A stretch of 64,000 nucleotides of DNA, taken from contig NZ_JANUGW010000002.1 in the NCBI RefSeq assembly GCF_024753285.1, forward strand, positions 124,001-188,000, read 5' to 3'. The position numbers were made by a program, and so were the translations under genes. Under the pieces are notes generated by a model. The model saw only the letters and a program-made list of their open reading frames with translations, did no database searches and had not been told where the DNA came from. Positions 1-9,000 of this stretch are shown one piece after another; the stretch's first letter is position 1; each line of letters starts with the position of its first letter. The stretch comes from Massilia pinisoli. Its GTDB lineage: Bacteria; Pseudomonadota; Gammaproteobacteria; Burkholderiales; Burkholderiaceae_D.

Positions 1-739
1 GCAGGAACACGTAGTTGAAGGTCAGCAGCGTATAGCCCAGTTCTTCCTGGTTGCACGGCAGGCCGACGCGGTCGACATCCCAGCCGTGCGCGTACAGCAC
101 TTGCGGCATCGTGCGGCCGTGCGCCAGCAGACGGGGGACGCGGCGCGGCGCGACGAGGGCGTCGGCCACGTCACCGCGCAGCACGAGGTGGCGGATCATC
201 GCGTGGATCAGGCGCACCTTGATGGCCTGCGCCACGCCGCCGCCTGCCGGATCCGTGAGGCCGCCGTGCATCATGACGGGGAAGATCATGGCGGCGGTGG
301 CGCGCACGCGGTAGTCCGTGTGCTGTTCCAGTTCGCCGGCCACGTGCAGCACGGCCGCGAGGTCGGGGATCACGTAGCACTGCGGCAGGCTGGCGCAGAA
401 CAGCAAGGTGCACGACGCCATGCTCATCTCCATGAACAGCACTTCGGCCCGCGCGATGAGGGCGCGGTCGGCCCACTCGGGCAGCACGCGCGCCTTGGCG
501 ACGTACTCTTCCAGCGCGGCGGCCATGTCGGTCGGCAGACCGGGGCTGGCGGTCCAGGCGTCCAGGTCGCCGTTCAGCTGCCAGCGTGCGATCTCCTTGT
601 TCAGCAGCGCGATCGTGTCCGTGTCCGGACCGCCGGCGCGGCCGGGACCGAGGATGCGCGCGATCGTGGCATCGGCCAGCGGGTCGGCGCGCAGCGCGGG
701 ATTGTCGAACAGCCCGGGTTCGAGGTTGTCGCGTTTCAT
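1..739 (-). CDS. MpaB/Lcp-like oxygenase (DUF2236), partial
   Basis: The gene runs off the left edge, so only the N-terminal 246 codons are visible. It resembles the MpaB / latex-clearing-protein family (DUF2236), helical haem b oxygenases. RLIHAMIRH at residues 176-184 matches the family's His-containing helix, and PCNQEELGYTLLTF near the edge matches the conserved PxNQEdL...TL.tF segment. Its ATG overlaps the TGA of the upstream carotenoid-type gene by 4 bp, so the two are probably translationally coupled. No signal peptide is seen. The substrate is unknown; the neighbour suggests an isoprenoid or carotenoid, which is an inference. Confidence 0.8.
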   Translation of the reverse strand, partial: MKRDNLEPGLFDNPALRADPLADATIARILGPGRAGGPDTDTIALLNKEIARWQLNGDLDAWTASPGLPTDMAAALEEYVAKARVLPEWADRALIARAEVLFMEMSMASCTLLFCASLPQCYVIPDLAAVLHVAGELEQHTDYRVRATAAMIFPVMMHGGLTDPAGGGVAQAIKVRLIHAMIRHLVLRGDVADALVAPRRVPRLLAHGRTMPQVLYAHGWDVDRVGLPCNQEELGYTLLTFNYVFL

Positions 740-1605
740 GCGGCCTCCTTGAATGCTTGCGGTGCAGGGCCTGCGGCGGTGTCGCGTGCGTCGTTGGCCG
801 GGCGGACCAGGATCCCGCGCCAGCGCAGCAGCCCGAGCGTGGCCGCCAGCAGCGGGAAGCCCATCGCGAACAGCGCGATCGTGCGCGCCTCGACGGGGTA
901 GCCGAGCAGCACCTGGAACACCATCAGGCCCGCGTACACGGACAGCGGCACGAGCACGTGGCGCAGCGTCGCGCCGGCGGCCGCGGGGGCGCGCACGCGC
1001 GCGCAGCGGCGGAATGCGAACAGGATCGCGAACGCCACCGTCATCCAGCCGGCGAACCCCTGCACCGTCTCGCCGAACCACCAGCCGTCCTTCTCCGTCA
1101 TGATCCAGGCCTTCAGCACGTACACCATGTACGGATCGACGCCCAGGTCGTAGCACGTGACGACCATCGCGCCCAGCAGCGCCATCAGGGCGTCGTGACC
1201 CAGGGTCTCGGGCCCGTCGACGGGGTCCTGCCAGACGATCAGGTTAGCCACGACGTAGCCGACGTAGGTCAGTGCAAACCACATCATCGGGATCACGACG
1301 GGCACGTCGAGCAGGCGCGGTCCGAGCACGGGCGTGTACGTGTAGCTGCCGAAGAACCAGCCGTACGACGACCCCAGCTGCTCGGCGAGCCAGCCGAAGG
1401 CCAGGGCGATGGCGACGAGGCGCGTGGACGCGGCGCCGCCCAGCAGGTGGGCCGCGCTGGCCCAGCTGCAGCCGAACATCGCCAGCGAGCTGGCGACGAG
1501 CAGGACGGTGCTCTCGCCGCCGATGCGCTTGGCGAGGACGAGCAGGAAGAGGACGAGCAGGGTGGCGGCGGCGATGGGCAGGCGACGGTGCGGCGACGGG
1601 GTCAT
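736..1605 (-). CDS. Carotenoid biosynthesis protein, CruF-like (DUF422 family)
   Basis: A polytopic membrane protein of 289 aa, matching the Caroten_synth/DUF422 family that includes CruF-type carotenoid 1,2-hydratases. Hydrophobic helices fill most of the chain. SSYGWFFGSYTYTPVLGP and VPVVIPMMWFALTYVGYVVANL are typical family segments. I chose ATG 1605 because GGAG lies 6 nt upstream; a GTG at 1623 extends the frame without its own site. It is coupled to the following MpaB-like oxygenase by an ATGA overlap. No other carotenoid genes (crtB, crtI) are in the window, so the actual pathway cannot be told. Confidence 0.82.
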   Translation of the reverse strand: MTPSPHRRLPIAAATLLVLFLLVLAKRIGGESTVLLVASSLAMFGCSWASAAHLLGGAASTRLVAIALAFGWLAEQLGSSYGWFFGSYTYTPVLGPRLLDVPVVIPMMWFALTYVGYVVANLIVWQDPVDGPETLGHDALMALLGAMVVTCYDLGVDPYMVYVLKAWIMTEKDGWWFGETVQGFAGWMTVAFAILFAFRRCARVRAPAAAGATLRHVLVPLSVYAGLMVFQVLLGYPVEARTIALFAMGFPLLAATLGLLRWRGILVRPANDARDTAAGPAPQAFKEAA

Positions 1606-1637
1606 GACAGGCTCCAGGGGCACGGCTGACGATCAAT

Positions 1638-1662
1638 GCGGCCGCCCGGAGGGACGGCCGCG
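1638..1662 (-). terminator. GC-rich hairpin after the TonB-dependent receptor
   Basis: Just after the receptor stop codon (1670, leftward) lies a stem of GCGGCCG plus CCC pairing with GGG plus CGGCCGC, with a one-base bulge and a 3-nt loop. No U tract follows, so it may be a weak or Rho-assisted terminator, or simply separate the receptor from the carotenoid/oxygenase pair. Confidence 0.45.
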
Positions 1663-1669
1663 CTCTAAA

Positions 1670-3916
1670 TCAGAAGCGGTAATCGAAGCGGACGTCGGCC
1701 GTGCGCGGTTCCGTCGGCACGGTGAGGCCGGAGGAACTGATCGTCATCGGCCGCACCTCGTTCTCGAGGTTGCGCACGCGCGCGAGCACGCTCCAGCGCG
1801 CGCCGTCCGGCGTCCAGCCCGCATGCAGGTCGGATTCCGTGTGGCCGGGCACGCGGAATTTCAGGCCCGCCTGCGGCACGCCCAGCAGATAGCTCGCGCT
1901 GGCATGGGTGCCGACACCGGCCGCCAGCTGGCCGCCGGCGAGGTGGAAGCGGTGTTCCCAGCCGAGCGCCAGCGTGCGTGCCGGCGTGCGGTCGAGCTTC
2001 ACGCCGGACCACGAATGCACGCCGTCCGGCACATAGCCGACGTAGTGGGCGTCGAGCAGGGTGAGGGCGTACGTGGCCGTGTCGGCCCGCGTCGCGCGCA
2101 CCTGGCCGTCCGCTTCCAGGCCGCGTACGGCGGCTTCGGCGGCGTTCGTCGTCTCGTAGCGCGGCCGGCCGTTCACGACGACTTCGTTGGACAGCTGCAG
2201 GTCGCGGTAGTCGTAGTGGAAGGCCGCGACGTTCAGGCTTGCGCGGCCGTCCCAGAAGCGCGTCTTGACGCCGGCCTCGTACGCGCGCACGGTCTCCGGG
2301 CGGTACGTGAGGCTGGCGGCCGGCAGCGCGGACGTCGGCAGGCAGCCGACGCCGTTGCGGGAGTCTCCCGCCACGCAGCCGTCGTTGAAGCCGCCGGCCT
2401 TGTAACCCGTGGCGACGGCACCGTAGACGAGGGTCGCGGGCGACAGGTCGTAGTCGAGGCCCAGGCGCCACGTCGTCCTGTTCGTCGCGATGCGGCCCGC
2501 GTTCAGGTCGCGCAGGTCGGTGGCCGCGTTGAACGTGGCCGCGCGCTGGTAGCCGATGTAGCCGGTGCGCGACTTGTCGTCTTCCGTATAGCGGGCGCCC
2601 GCGGTGGCGCGCAGGCCGTCGACGAGGCGATAGGTCGCCTGCCCGAACACGGCCTTGCTTTGCGAGCGCACGGGATCATTGGCGAACACATAGTACGGCG
2701 GCAGGCCGACGAGCTGCAGGTCGCGGAAATAATAGACGTCGCGCGCGCGCTCGCGGAACCAGTACACGCCGCCCTGGGCGGACAGCGGGCCGGTGCCGTT
2801 CGTCGCGAGGCGCAGTTCGTGCGAGTCCTGGTTGTAGCTGCCGTTGAACGGCTGGCGCACGCCCAGCGCGACGGCCGGCGCGACGCGGTAGTAGAAGTTG
2901 TAATCGTAGTCGTGGTCGAAGCTGCGGTGCGCGCCGAGCCACGACAGCGTGGCCGGACCCAGGTCCCAGTTCAATTCCGCCGTCAGGGCGGACGTCTTCT
3001 TGTGCGAATAGCCTTGTTCGAAGCGGGTGTTCGGCGGATTGAAGCGGTAGGTGAGGCGCTTGTCCGTGCTGTCGCCGTTCCACACGGGGTTGCCCGTCGC
3101 GATGCCGCTGTAGAAGTTCGAATCGGGCACCGTGCTGTCGTTGTTGCTGTTGTCGCGGCTCGCTTCGTAGCGCACGAGCAGCGATGCATTGTCGCCCAGC
3201 GCCAGCTTCGCGGACAGGCGGGCGGCGCGGTCGTCGCGGTCCAGGCCCAGCGTGCGCGGCGTGTTCGAGCCGTTGCTCAGGTACGGGTCGTGCTTGTTCC
3301 ACGTGGCGGCGGCGCGCAGCGCCAGCACCGCGTTCACGGGCACGTTGACCATCGCGCCGACCTTGCGTTCGCCCCAGTTGCCGAACGTCGCGTTGACGTC
3401 GCCTTCGAAGCGGTTCACGGGCGCCTTCGTGATCACGTTGACGACGCCGGCCGTCGTGTTGCGGCCGTACAGCGTGCCTTGCGGACCGCGCAGCACTTCC
3501 ACGCGGTCGACGTCGTACAGCGCCGTGTTCTGGCTCTGCGGCCGCGCGACGTAGACGCCATCGACCATGAAGGCGGCGGACGGGTCGCCTTTTTCCGTGA
3601 CGTCCGCGTTCGACACGCCGCGGATCGTGATGCGCAGGCCGTCGTAGGAATTTTCGAGATAGGTGTTGGGCAGGCGCGCGGCGAGGGCGCCGGGCGTGTC
3701 GGCGCCGATCGCGTCGAGGTCCGCAGCGGTGAGCACGGACAGGGCTACCGGCGTCTTCGATTCCGGCGCCGCCGTGCGCTGCGCCGTGACGATCACTTCC
3801 TGGACGGCCGTGCCGTCCGCCTGCGCGCACGCGGGCGCGTGCAGTGCGCCGCACGCGATCGTCGATACCGATACGGCGAGCAGCTTAGGGTTCAACCGAC
3901 CCCGTGTTGTTTTCAT
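1670..3916 (-). CDS. TonB-dependent outer-membrane receptor
   Basis: A 748-aa receptor. It has an N-terminal signal peptide ending near ACAQA and a TonB-box-like EVIVTAQR at about residues 39-46. The plug domain contains IRGVSNADVTEKGDPSAAF, VDGVYVARPQ and VEVLRGPQGTLYGRNTTAGVVNV, and a long beta barrel ends in the outer-membrane signature DVRFDYRF (terminal Phe). Length and motifs fit the siderophore/vitamin/glycan receptor superfamily; the plug (GDPSAAFMVDGVY) is of the type seen in uncharacterised sphingomonad and Massilia receptors. The ligand is unknown. No ExbB, ExbD or FecIR genes are adjacent. Confidence 0.92.
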   Translation of the reverse strand: MKTTRGRLNPKLLAVSVSTIACGALHAPACAQADGTAVQEVIVTAQRTAAPESKTPVALSVLTAADLDAIGADTPGALAARLPNTYLENSYDGLRITIRGVSNADVTEKGDPSAAFMVDGVYVARPQSQNTALYDVDRVEVLRGPQGTLYGRNTTAGVVNVITKAPVNRFEGDVNATFGNWGERKVGAMVNVPVNAVLALRAAATWNKHDPYLSNGSNTPRTLGLDRDDRAARLSAKLALGDNASLLVRYEASRDNSNNDSTVPDSNFYSGIATGNPVWNGDSTDKRLTYRFNPPNTRFEQGYSHKKTSALTAELNWDLGPATLSWLGAHRSFDHDYDYNFYYRVAPAVALGVRQPFNGSYNQDSHELRLATNGTGPLSAQGGVYWFRERARDVYYFRDLQLVGLPPYYVFANDPVRSQSKAVFGQATYRLVDGLRATAGARYTEDDKSRTGYIGYQRAATFNAATDLRDLNAGRIATNRTTWRLGLDYDLSPATLVYGAVATGYKAGGFNDGCVAGDSRNGVGCLPTSALPAASLTYRPETVRAYEAGVKTRFWDGRASLNVAAFHYDYRDLQLSNEVVVNGRPRYETTNAAEAAVRGLEADGQVRATRADTATYALTLLDAHYVGYVPDGVHSWSGVKLDRTPARTLALGWEHRFHLAGGQLAAGVGTHASASYLLGVPQAGLKFRVPGHTESDLHAGWTPDGARWSVLARVRNLENEVRPMTISSSGLTVPTEPRTADVRFDYRF

Positions 3917-4112
3917 GGACTTCCCCAGTTTCTTGTAGTCGTTGCTTCGCCCGGTAGTTGCCAGGCGCCGCCTGCGTGGATTCTCGTGAGGCTTTATTGC
4001 AGGCGGGTGAAACGGAGGAGTCTAACAGGTAGTGCGAACGGGCAATAGTGTTGACATACCACAAATTGATACAGAAATGATTACGGGCCGTAGCATTTAA
4101 ACCACGATTTGG

Positions 4113-5429
4113 TTAATTTTTTTGAAATGTTGATGGAAGTGCAGCGCTTCCGGCATGCGCGCCGGACAGGCGATGAGCCGCTGCCGCGGCGGCCGAAGCG
4201 CGGGGCGCCGTCAACAAATCCGCGCGCGGATAGGCCCAGCTCGGCACCGGTTGCGGGCATGGCGCCGCGGCGAGGGCCGCGTGGTCGATCGTGGAAAAGT
4301 TGCGGCCGCCCGGTGGACTCCAGCGCGCATCCGTCGCCGTCGTCGCGCCGACCGATGGCGCGCGGGCGAAGCGCATCCAGGCGTTGAAGTGGCAATTGGT
4401 CGCCTGCAGGCCGCGCAAGCGGGCAAGGTCGTCGCGCTCCTCGGCCTGCCACGCCAGTCGGGCGTCGGTGCCGACGGCCCGGCCGGCGATCGGCGCGGGG
4501 CAGTGGGCGACAGGCGTGATCGCGGGTGCGACGCTGAGCTGGCCGCGCCGCAGGTGGTAGTCGCCATGCGCCGCGTCGACGGCCACCGTCACGAACGACC
4601 AGCACAGCGGATTCGCGGGATACGCGGACAGCGCCGTGTCGAGCACGCGATCGTGCGGATCGAGGCGGACGACAGCCGCCGCGGTGATGGCGCGTGCCTC
4701 GTGCAGCGCGACCGCCTGGATGCCGACGAACGCGAGCGACGCGGCCAGTCCTGCGCCCGGCGCGGCGCGGCCGCGCGGTCCGTCCACGCGGCGCGCGATC
4801 CACGCCAGCGGCAGGCCGAGCGCCAGCAGCCCGGCCAGCGAGCCCCATTGCAGGAAGCCGGCCGCAGTCACGCTGATCGACACGGCCGCCAGCAGCGCGA
4901 GCAGCAACCCACGCGTCGTGCGTCCCCGCACGAGCGCGGCGAGCGGCACGCCGAACGCGATCCAGAACACGGGTTCGACGATGAACACGAGGTCGCCGTA
5001 ATACCAGGACGGATCGAACGGCCAGAACGGATGGACGCCGTAGACGTTGAGGCCGTCCATCGCGATGTGCAGCACCGTGCCGACACCGGCCGTGACGACG
5101 GCCGCGCCGCGCGCGCGGCCGCTCGTGCGCAGCAACCGGCGCGCCGCGGGCCACAGCAGCCACACGAGCCCCAGCAGCACGACGATTTCGCCGCAGGCGC
5201 CCAGCAGCGTGTGCGTGTGGCCGCGGTGATGCAGCAGATAGCCCAGCGGCGGCGCCAGCAGGTGCGTGAGCACGAGGTCTAGATCGGGGAAATTGCTCGC
5301 CAGGCAGCCGAGCACCAGCAGCAGGCGCGTACGCACGCGCTGGTCGTCGGGAGACGTTTCGGGGGCGACGCTGCGGTCGATCAGGGCGCCGATGCCGAGG
5401 CCGACGACCGAGTGGGTAATATTATCCAT
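4113..5429 (-). CDS. Inner-membrane metal-dependent hydrolase (YdjM/DUF457 family)
   Basis: A 438-aa protein starting MDNITHSVVGLGIGALIDR, the hallmark of the YdjM/DUF457 membrane hydrolases. Putative metal ligands are in NITHS, CLASNFPDLDL and LLHHRGHTHTLLG (residues about 4-90), followed by several transmembrane helices (WILWP-, LLLALLAAVSIS-type segments) and a soluble C-terminal half of about 170 aa. The family is predicted to be hydrolase-like but no reaction is established. The C-terminal tail is Ala-rich and poorly conserved. It stands alone; the gene downstream on the same strand, the receptor, is 196 bp away. Confidence 0.8.
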   Translation of the reverse strand: MDNITHSVVGLGIGALIDRSVAPETSPDDQRVRTRLLLVLGCLASNFPDLDLVLTHLLAPPLGYLLHHRGHTHTLLGACGEIVVLLGLVWLLWPAARRLLRTSGRARGAAVVTAGVGTVLHIAMDGLNVYGVHPFWPFDPSWYYGDLVFIVEPVFWIAFGVPLAALVRGRTTRGLLLALLAAVSISVTAAGFLQWGSLAGLLALGLPLAWIARRVDGPRGRAAPGAGLAASLAFVGIQAVALHEARAITAAAVVRLDPHDRVLDTALSAYPANPLCWSFVTVAVDAAHGDYHLRRGQLSVAPAITPVAHCPAPIAGRAVGTDARLAWQAEERDDLARLRGLQATNCHFNAWMRFARAPSVGATTATDARWSPPGGRNFSTIDHAALAAAPCPQPVPSWAYPRADLLTAPRASAAAAAAHRLSGAHAGSAALPSTFQKN

Positions 5430-5466
5430 CCTGCAATCTTACCCAAACCGCAAGACGATGTGCGGG

Positions 5467-6045
5467 CTAGGCCAGCGCCAACGTCGCGACATAACCGTCC
5501 GGCATGGCGAGCGGCCGGCAGCGGCACGCTGCGAGCCGGGCATCGAGATCGGCGCGCCACTCCGCCAGCGCCAGGCCCCGGCACTTGAGACGCGCTTCAC
5601 GCTCGCTCCACGCACGCGCGAACGCGGCGGCGCGCGCGGGCGCGGGAACGCGCGCCAGCGCGGCCGCGGCGGCGGGGCCGAGGTAGTCGTGGGCGACGGC
5701 GTGCCAGTCCGGCACGTCCGCCACGCGCATCACGTCGATGCCGGCGTCGCCGTCGAGGCGTAAGGCGGCCACGGACACGTCGCCATCATGGCTGATCGCG
5801 AGATCGACGTGGCGACCGTCGTCGATGCGGGCATACGGTGCCTCGCCCGGTTCGCCGCACAGCCGGATCCGGGAAACCGGCAGCGCAAGCGCGTCCGCCA
5901 GGGCGGCCAGCAGGGCGGTGCGGATCGTCTGCCTGGCGATCGCGCGGTCCTTCATGCCACGCACGCCGACGACGTGCACGTCCGCGCCGGCGGCCGGCAG
6001 CGCGAGCCGGCCATCCGACCACCAGCGGACGGACACGGCCTCCAT
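5467..6045 (-). CDS. 4'-phosphopantetheinyl transferase superfamily protein
   Basis: A 192-aa protein that should transfer the 4'-phosphopantetheine arm from CoA to the carrier-domain serine of the upstream synthetase. Sfp-type motifs are visible: ISHDGDVSVAAL, GIDVM and WSEREARLKCRG. The usual second acidic metal ligand in GIDxE is Met here, which is unusual. The ATG shares its A with the TGA of the synthetase gene (TGATG), a strong coupling signal, and this fixes the start even though the frame stays open far upstream. It is probably dedicated to the neighbouring carrier domain. Confidence 0.85.
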   Translation of the reverse strand: MEAVSVRWWSDGRLALPAAGADVHVVGVRGMKDRAIARQTIRTALLAALADALALPVSRIRLCGEPGEAPYARIDDGRHVDLAISHDGDVSVAALRLDGDAGIDVMRVADVPDWHAVAHDYLGPAAAAALARVPAPARAAAFARAWSEREARLKCRGLALAEWRADLDARLAACRCRPLAMPDGYVATLALA

Positions 6046-9000
6046 CACGCGCGCTGCGGCGCCGCAGGCAAGCCGTTCCACGCGGTGGCGGCGGGGATGT
6101 GCTCGCCCTTCATGACGAGGGTCAGCGGGCCGATACGGGCGTTGTCGCCGACCTTCGCGCTGTACAGCACGGCGCTGCGCGGGCCGAGGTAGACCTTGCT
6201 GCCGATGTCGACGTGGTCGATCTTCATTACGCGGTCTTCGAACAAGTGCGTCTGCGGGCACGACAGCGCATTCAGTTCGCTGTGGTCCCCGATCGTCACG
6301 CAGTCGAATTCCGTGATGTCCGTCGTGTCCATGTACACGCCGCGGCCGATGCGGCAGCCGAGCAGCTTGAACGCGAGCGGCAGCCACGGCGTGCCGCGCA
6401 GGTAGCGCATGAAGTTCGGCACGGCGATGCCTTCGTACATATTCGTCACGCCCTCGGACAGCCACACGAACGGCGTCCACATGGGCTCCGCGCGTTTTTT
6501 ATAACGGCCCAGCAGCAGCCATTTGAACGCGAGCACGAACAGGTAGTTGCCGATGCCGTAGGCGAGGCTGATGAGGGCGAGGTCCCAGACGACTTCGCCC
6601 CAGCGGCCGGCGCCGGCGATGGGCATCAGGTCCAGCACGACCGTGTAGCCGACGGCGATGACGACGGCGTGCGGCGCGACGATGCGAAAAGCCTCCACGA
6701 GCGCGCGGCCCAGGCGGCGTGCGGGCGACGGCCGGTACGTCAGGTGCTCCGGATAGCCGCTCACCTGTTCGCGTGCCGGCAGGTGGATCGGCGGCGAGCC
6801 GAGCCACGTGTCGCCGCCCGTCATGCGCTCGTTCGCCGGGGCATGCGTGTGCACGCCCACGAGGACGCCTTCCGGCAGCACCGTGCCGTCCGGGATGTAG
6901 CTGCCGTTGCCCACGAAGCTGCGGTTCGAGACGACGGTCGCTTCCATCGTCATCCAGCCGCCGTCGATCTGCTCGTCGCCCAGCATGACGGCATCGGCGA
7001 TGAACGTCTCGTCGCCCAAGGTGAGCATGTCGGGGACGACGCCCAGCGCCGTCGAGATCTCCGCGTCGCGCCCGACTTTCGCACCCAGCAGGCGATACCA
7101 GAACGGCGCGAACACGGTCGCGTAGATGCCATGCAGGACGTTCAGGCTCGATTCCTGGATGTGACTCACGAGCCACTTCTTGCAGTACGCATTGCTGTGC
7201 ACCGCCGAGCGTCCCGGCATCATGCGGGGCAGGAAGCCCCAGCGGATGGCGGCCGAGACGAGCATCGTCAGCGCGATCAGCACGGCGGACGCGGGCAGCG
7301 CCAGCACGAAATAGCGCAGCAGCTGGCCCTGGATCGAGTTCTGCGCCAGGATCGGCATCGTCCCGCGTTCGTCGAACCAGTCGATCAGCACGAAGCTGGG
7401 GAAGACGGGCATGAAGAACAACGTCGCGACGAGCAGCATGCCGAACATGAAGAACAGCGCCTCGCCCACCAGGCGCGCGCGGCTGACGACGGGGCGGGGC
7501 GGCAAGGTGGACGGATCGAATGCGCCCGCGTCGCGCGCGGGCGAGCCGCCCCACACGCGGCCGTCCGGTACGCTGGCGCCGTCCGGCAGCGCGGACTGGC
7601 CTTCCAGGTGGCCGCGCCGGCCCACGCGGGTATTCCCCTCGAGGATCGCGTACGACGACACGCACGCATCGTCGTCCAGCGCGATCGTGCCGAGGATCAG
7701 GCGGCCCCGTTCCACGCGCGCGTTCTCGAAGTTGGCGGCGTTGCCGATGCTGACGTTATCGCCGATGTCGAGCAGGTCCGGGGCGCGGATCGTCAGTGAA
7801 CCGATCACGACGTCGTGCCCGACCTTCGCGCCCAGCAGCCGCAGATACCACGTGTACAGCGACGAGCCGGCCAGCAGATACGTGGGCGCGGCCTCGACGA
7901 GCCGGTCGGACAGCCACCAGCGGAAATACGTCGCGCCCCACAGCGGATACACGCCCGGCTTCAGGCGGCCCGCGACGAGCCACTTGCCGCCGATGGCGAA
8001 CACGAATTCCAGCAACGTGGCGAGCAGGAACACGACGATCGACGCGGCGATGGCGCGCGGCACCGAATCGCCCGGATCGCCCGTGAAGAAGTGGTACGTG
8101 AAGAACGGCGCCAGCCACTGTGCCATGCGCAAGGTGATGAGCACCGGGACGGTCGCCAGCTGGGCCACGCCGCACAGCCAGCGGCGCGTGTTGTCCGGCG
8201 GCGTCCAGTCCGGCTCGATGGCCGCGGTGCCCGCGGCCTGGTCGAGGCCGGAGGCGATCGCGCCGATCTGGCGGTGCTGGTAGATGTCGCGCACCGTCAC
8301 GTGGGCGAAGCGCGGATCGGTGCGCAGCGCCGTCGCGAGGCGGGCGGCGAAGAACGAGTGGCCGCCGAGGTCGCTGAAGAAATCCAGCTCGCGCCGGATC
8401 GGCTGGCCCGGGAACAGCTTGCCCAGCGCCGCGAACAGCGCTTCTTCTCCCGGCGTTTCCGCCGCGTCCGACTCGGCCGGATCGCTGGGGAGCGGGGCCG
8501 ACAGGGCCATCGCCTTCAGCGCCTTGCGGTCGATCTTGCCGGACGTCAGGCGCGGCATGATAGTCAGGCGCTCGAATCGGCTCGGCACCATGTACGGCGG
8601 CAGCTTGCCGGACAGCGCGCGGCGCAAGGTGGCCGGTGACAGCTGCTCGTCCGTTGCGCCGGCGGCGGGCACGAGGTAGGCGACGAGGCGGTCGATGCCG
8701 TCGTCCTTGCGCAATAGTACGGCCGTCGTGCCGACGCCGTCCTGCTGCGCGAGCTGGGCTTCGATCTCGCCCAGTTCCACGCGAAAGCCGCGGATCTTGA
8801 CCTGGTCGTCCGTGCGGCCCAGGCACACGACCTGGCCGTCCGGCTCGATGCGGGCGAGGTCGCCCGTGCGGTACAGCCGCGGATCGTCGGGGCCGGAGCG
8901 CCACGGGTTCGGCAGGAATTTCTCGGCCGTCAGGTCGGGGCGGCCCAGGTAGCCGGACGACAGGCCCGGCCCGATGATGCACAGCTCGCCCGTGTCGCCA

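Noticed and set aside
1409..4048. 879-aa open frame on the plus strand opposite the TonB-dependent receptor
   Set aside because: It is antisense to a gene with full family motifs, has an Arg/Val/Ala-biased composition typical of high-GC antisense frames, and has no motif or ribosome site.
4048..4085. TTGACA-like hexamer with downstream TACAGA on the plus strand
   Set aside because: Spacing is wrong for a sigma-70 promoter and no rightward gene follows.
5838..7799. 653-aa open frame antisense to the synthetase and PPTase
   Set aside because: Low-complexity composition and no domains, while the opposite strand has clear NRPS and beta-helix motifs.
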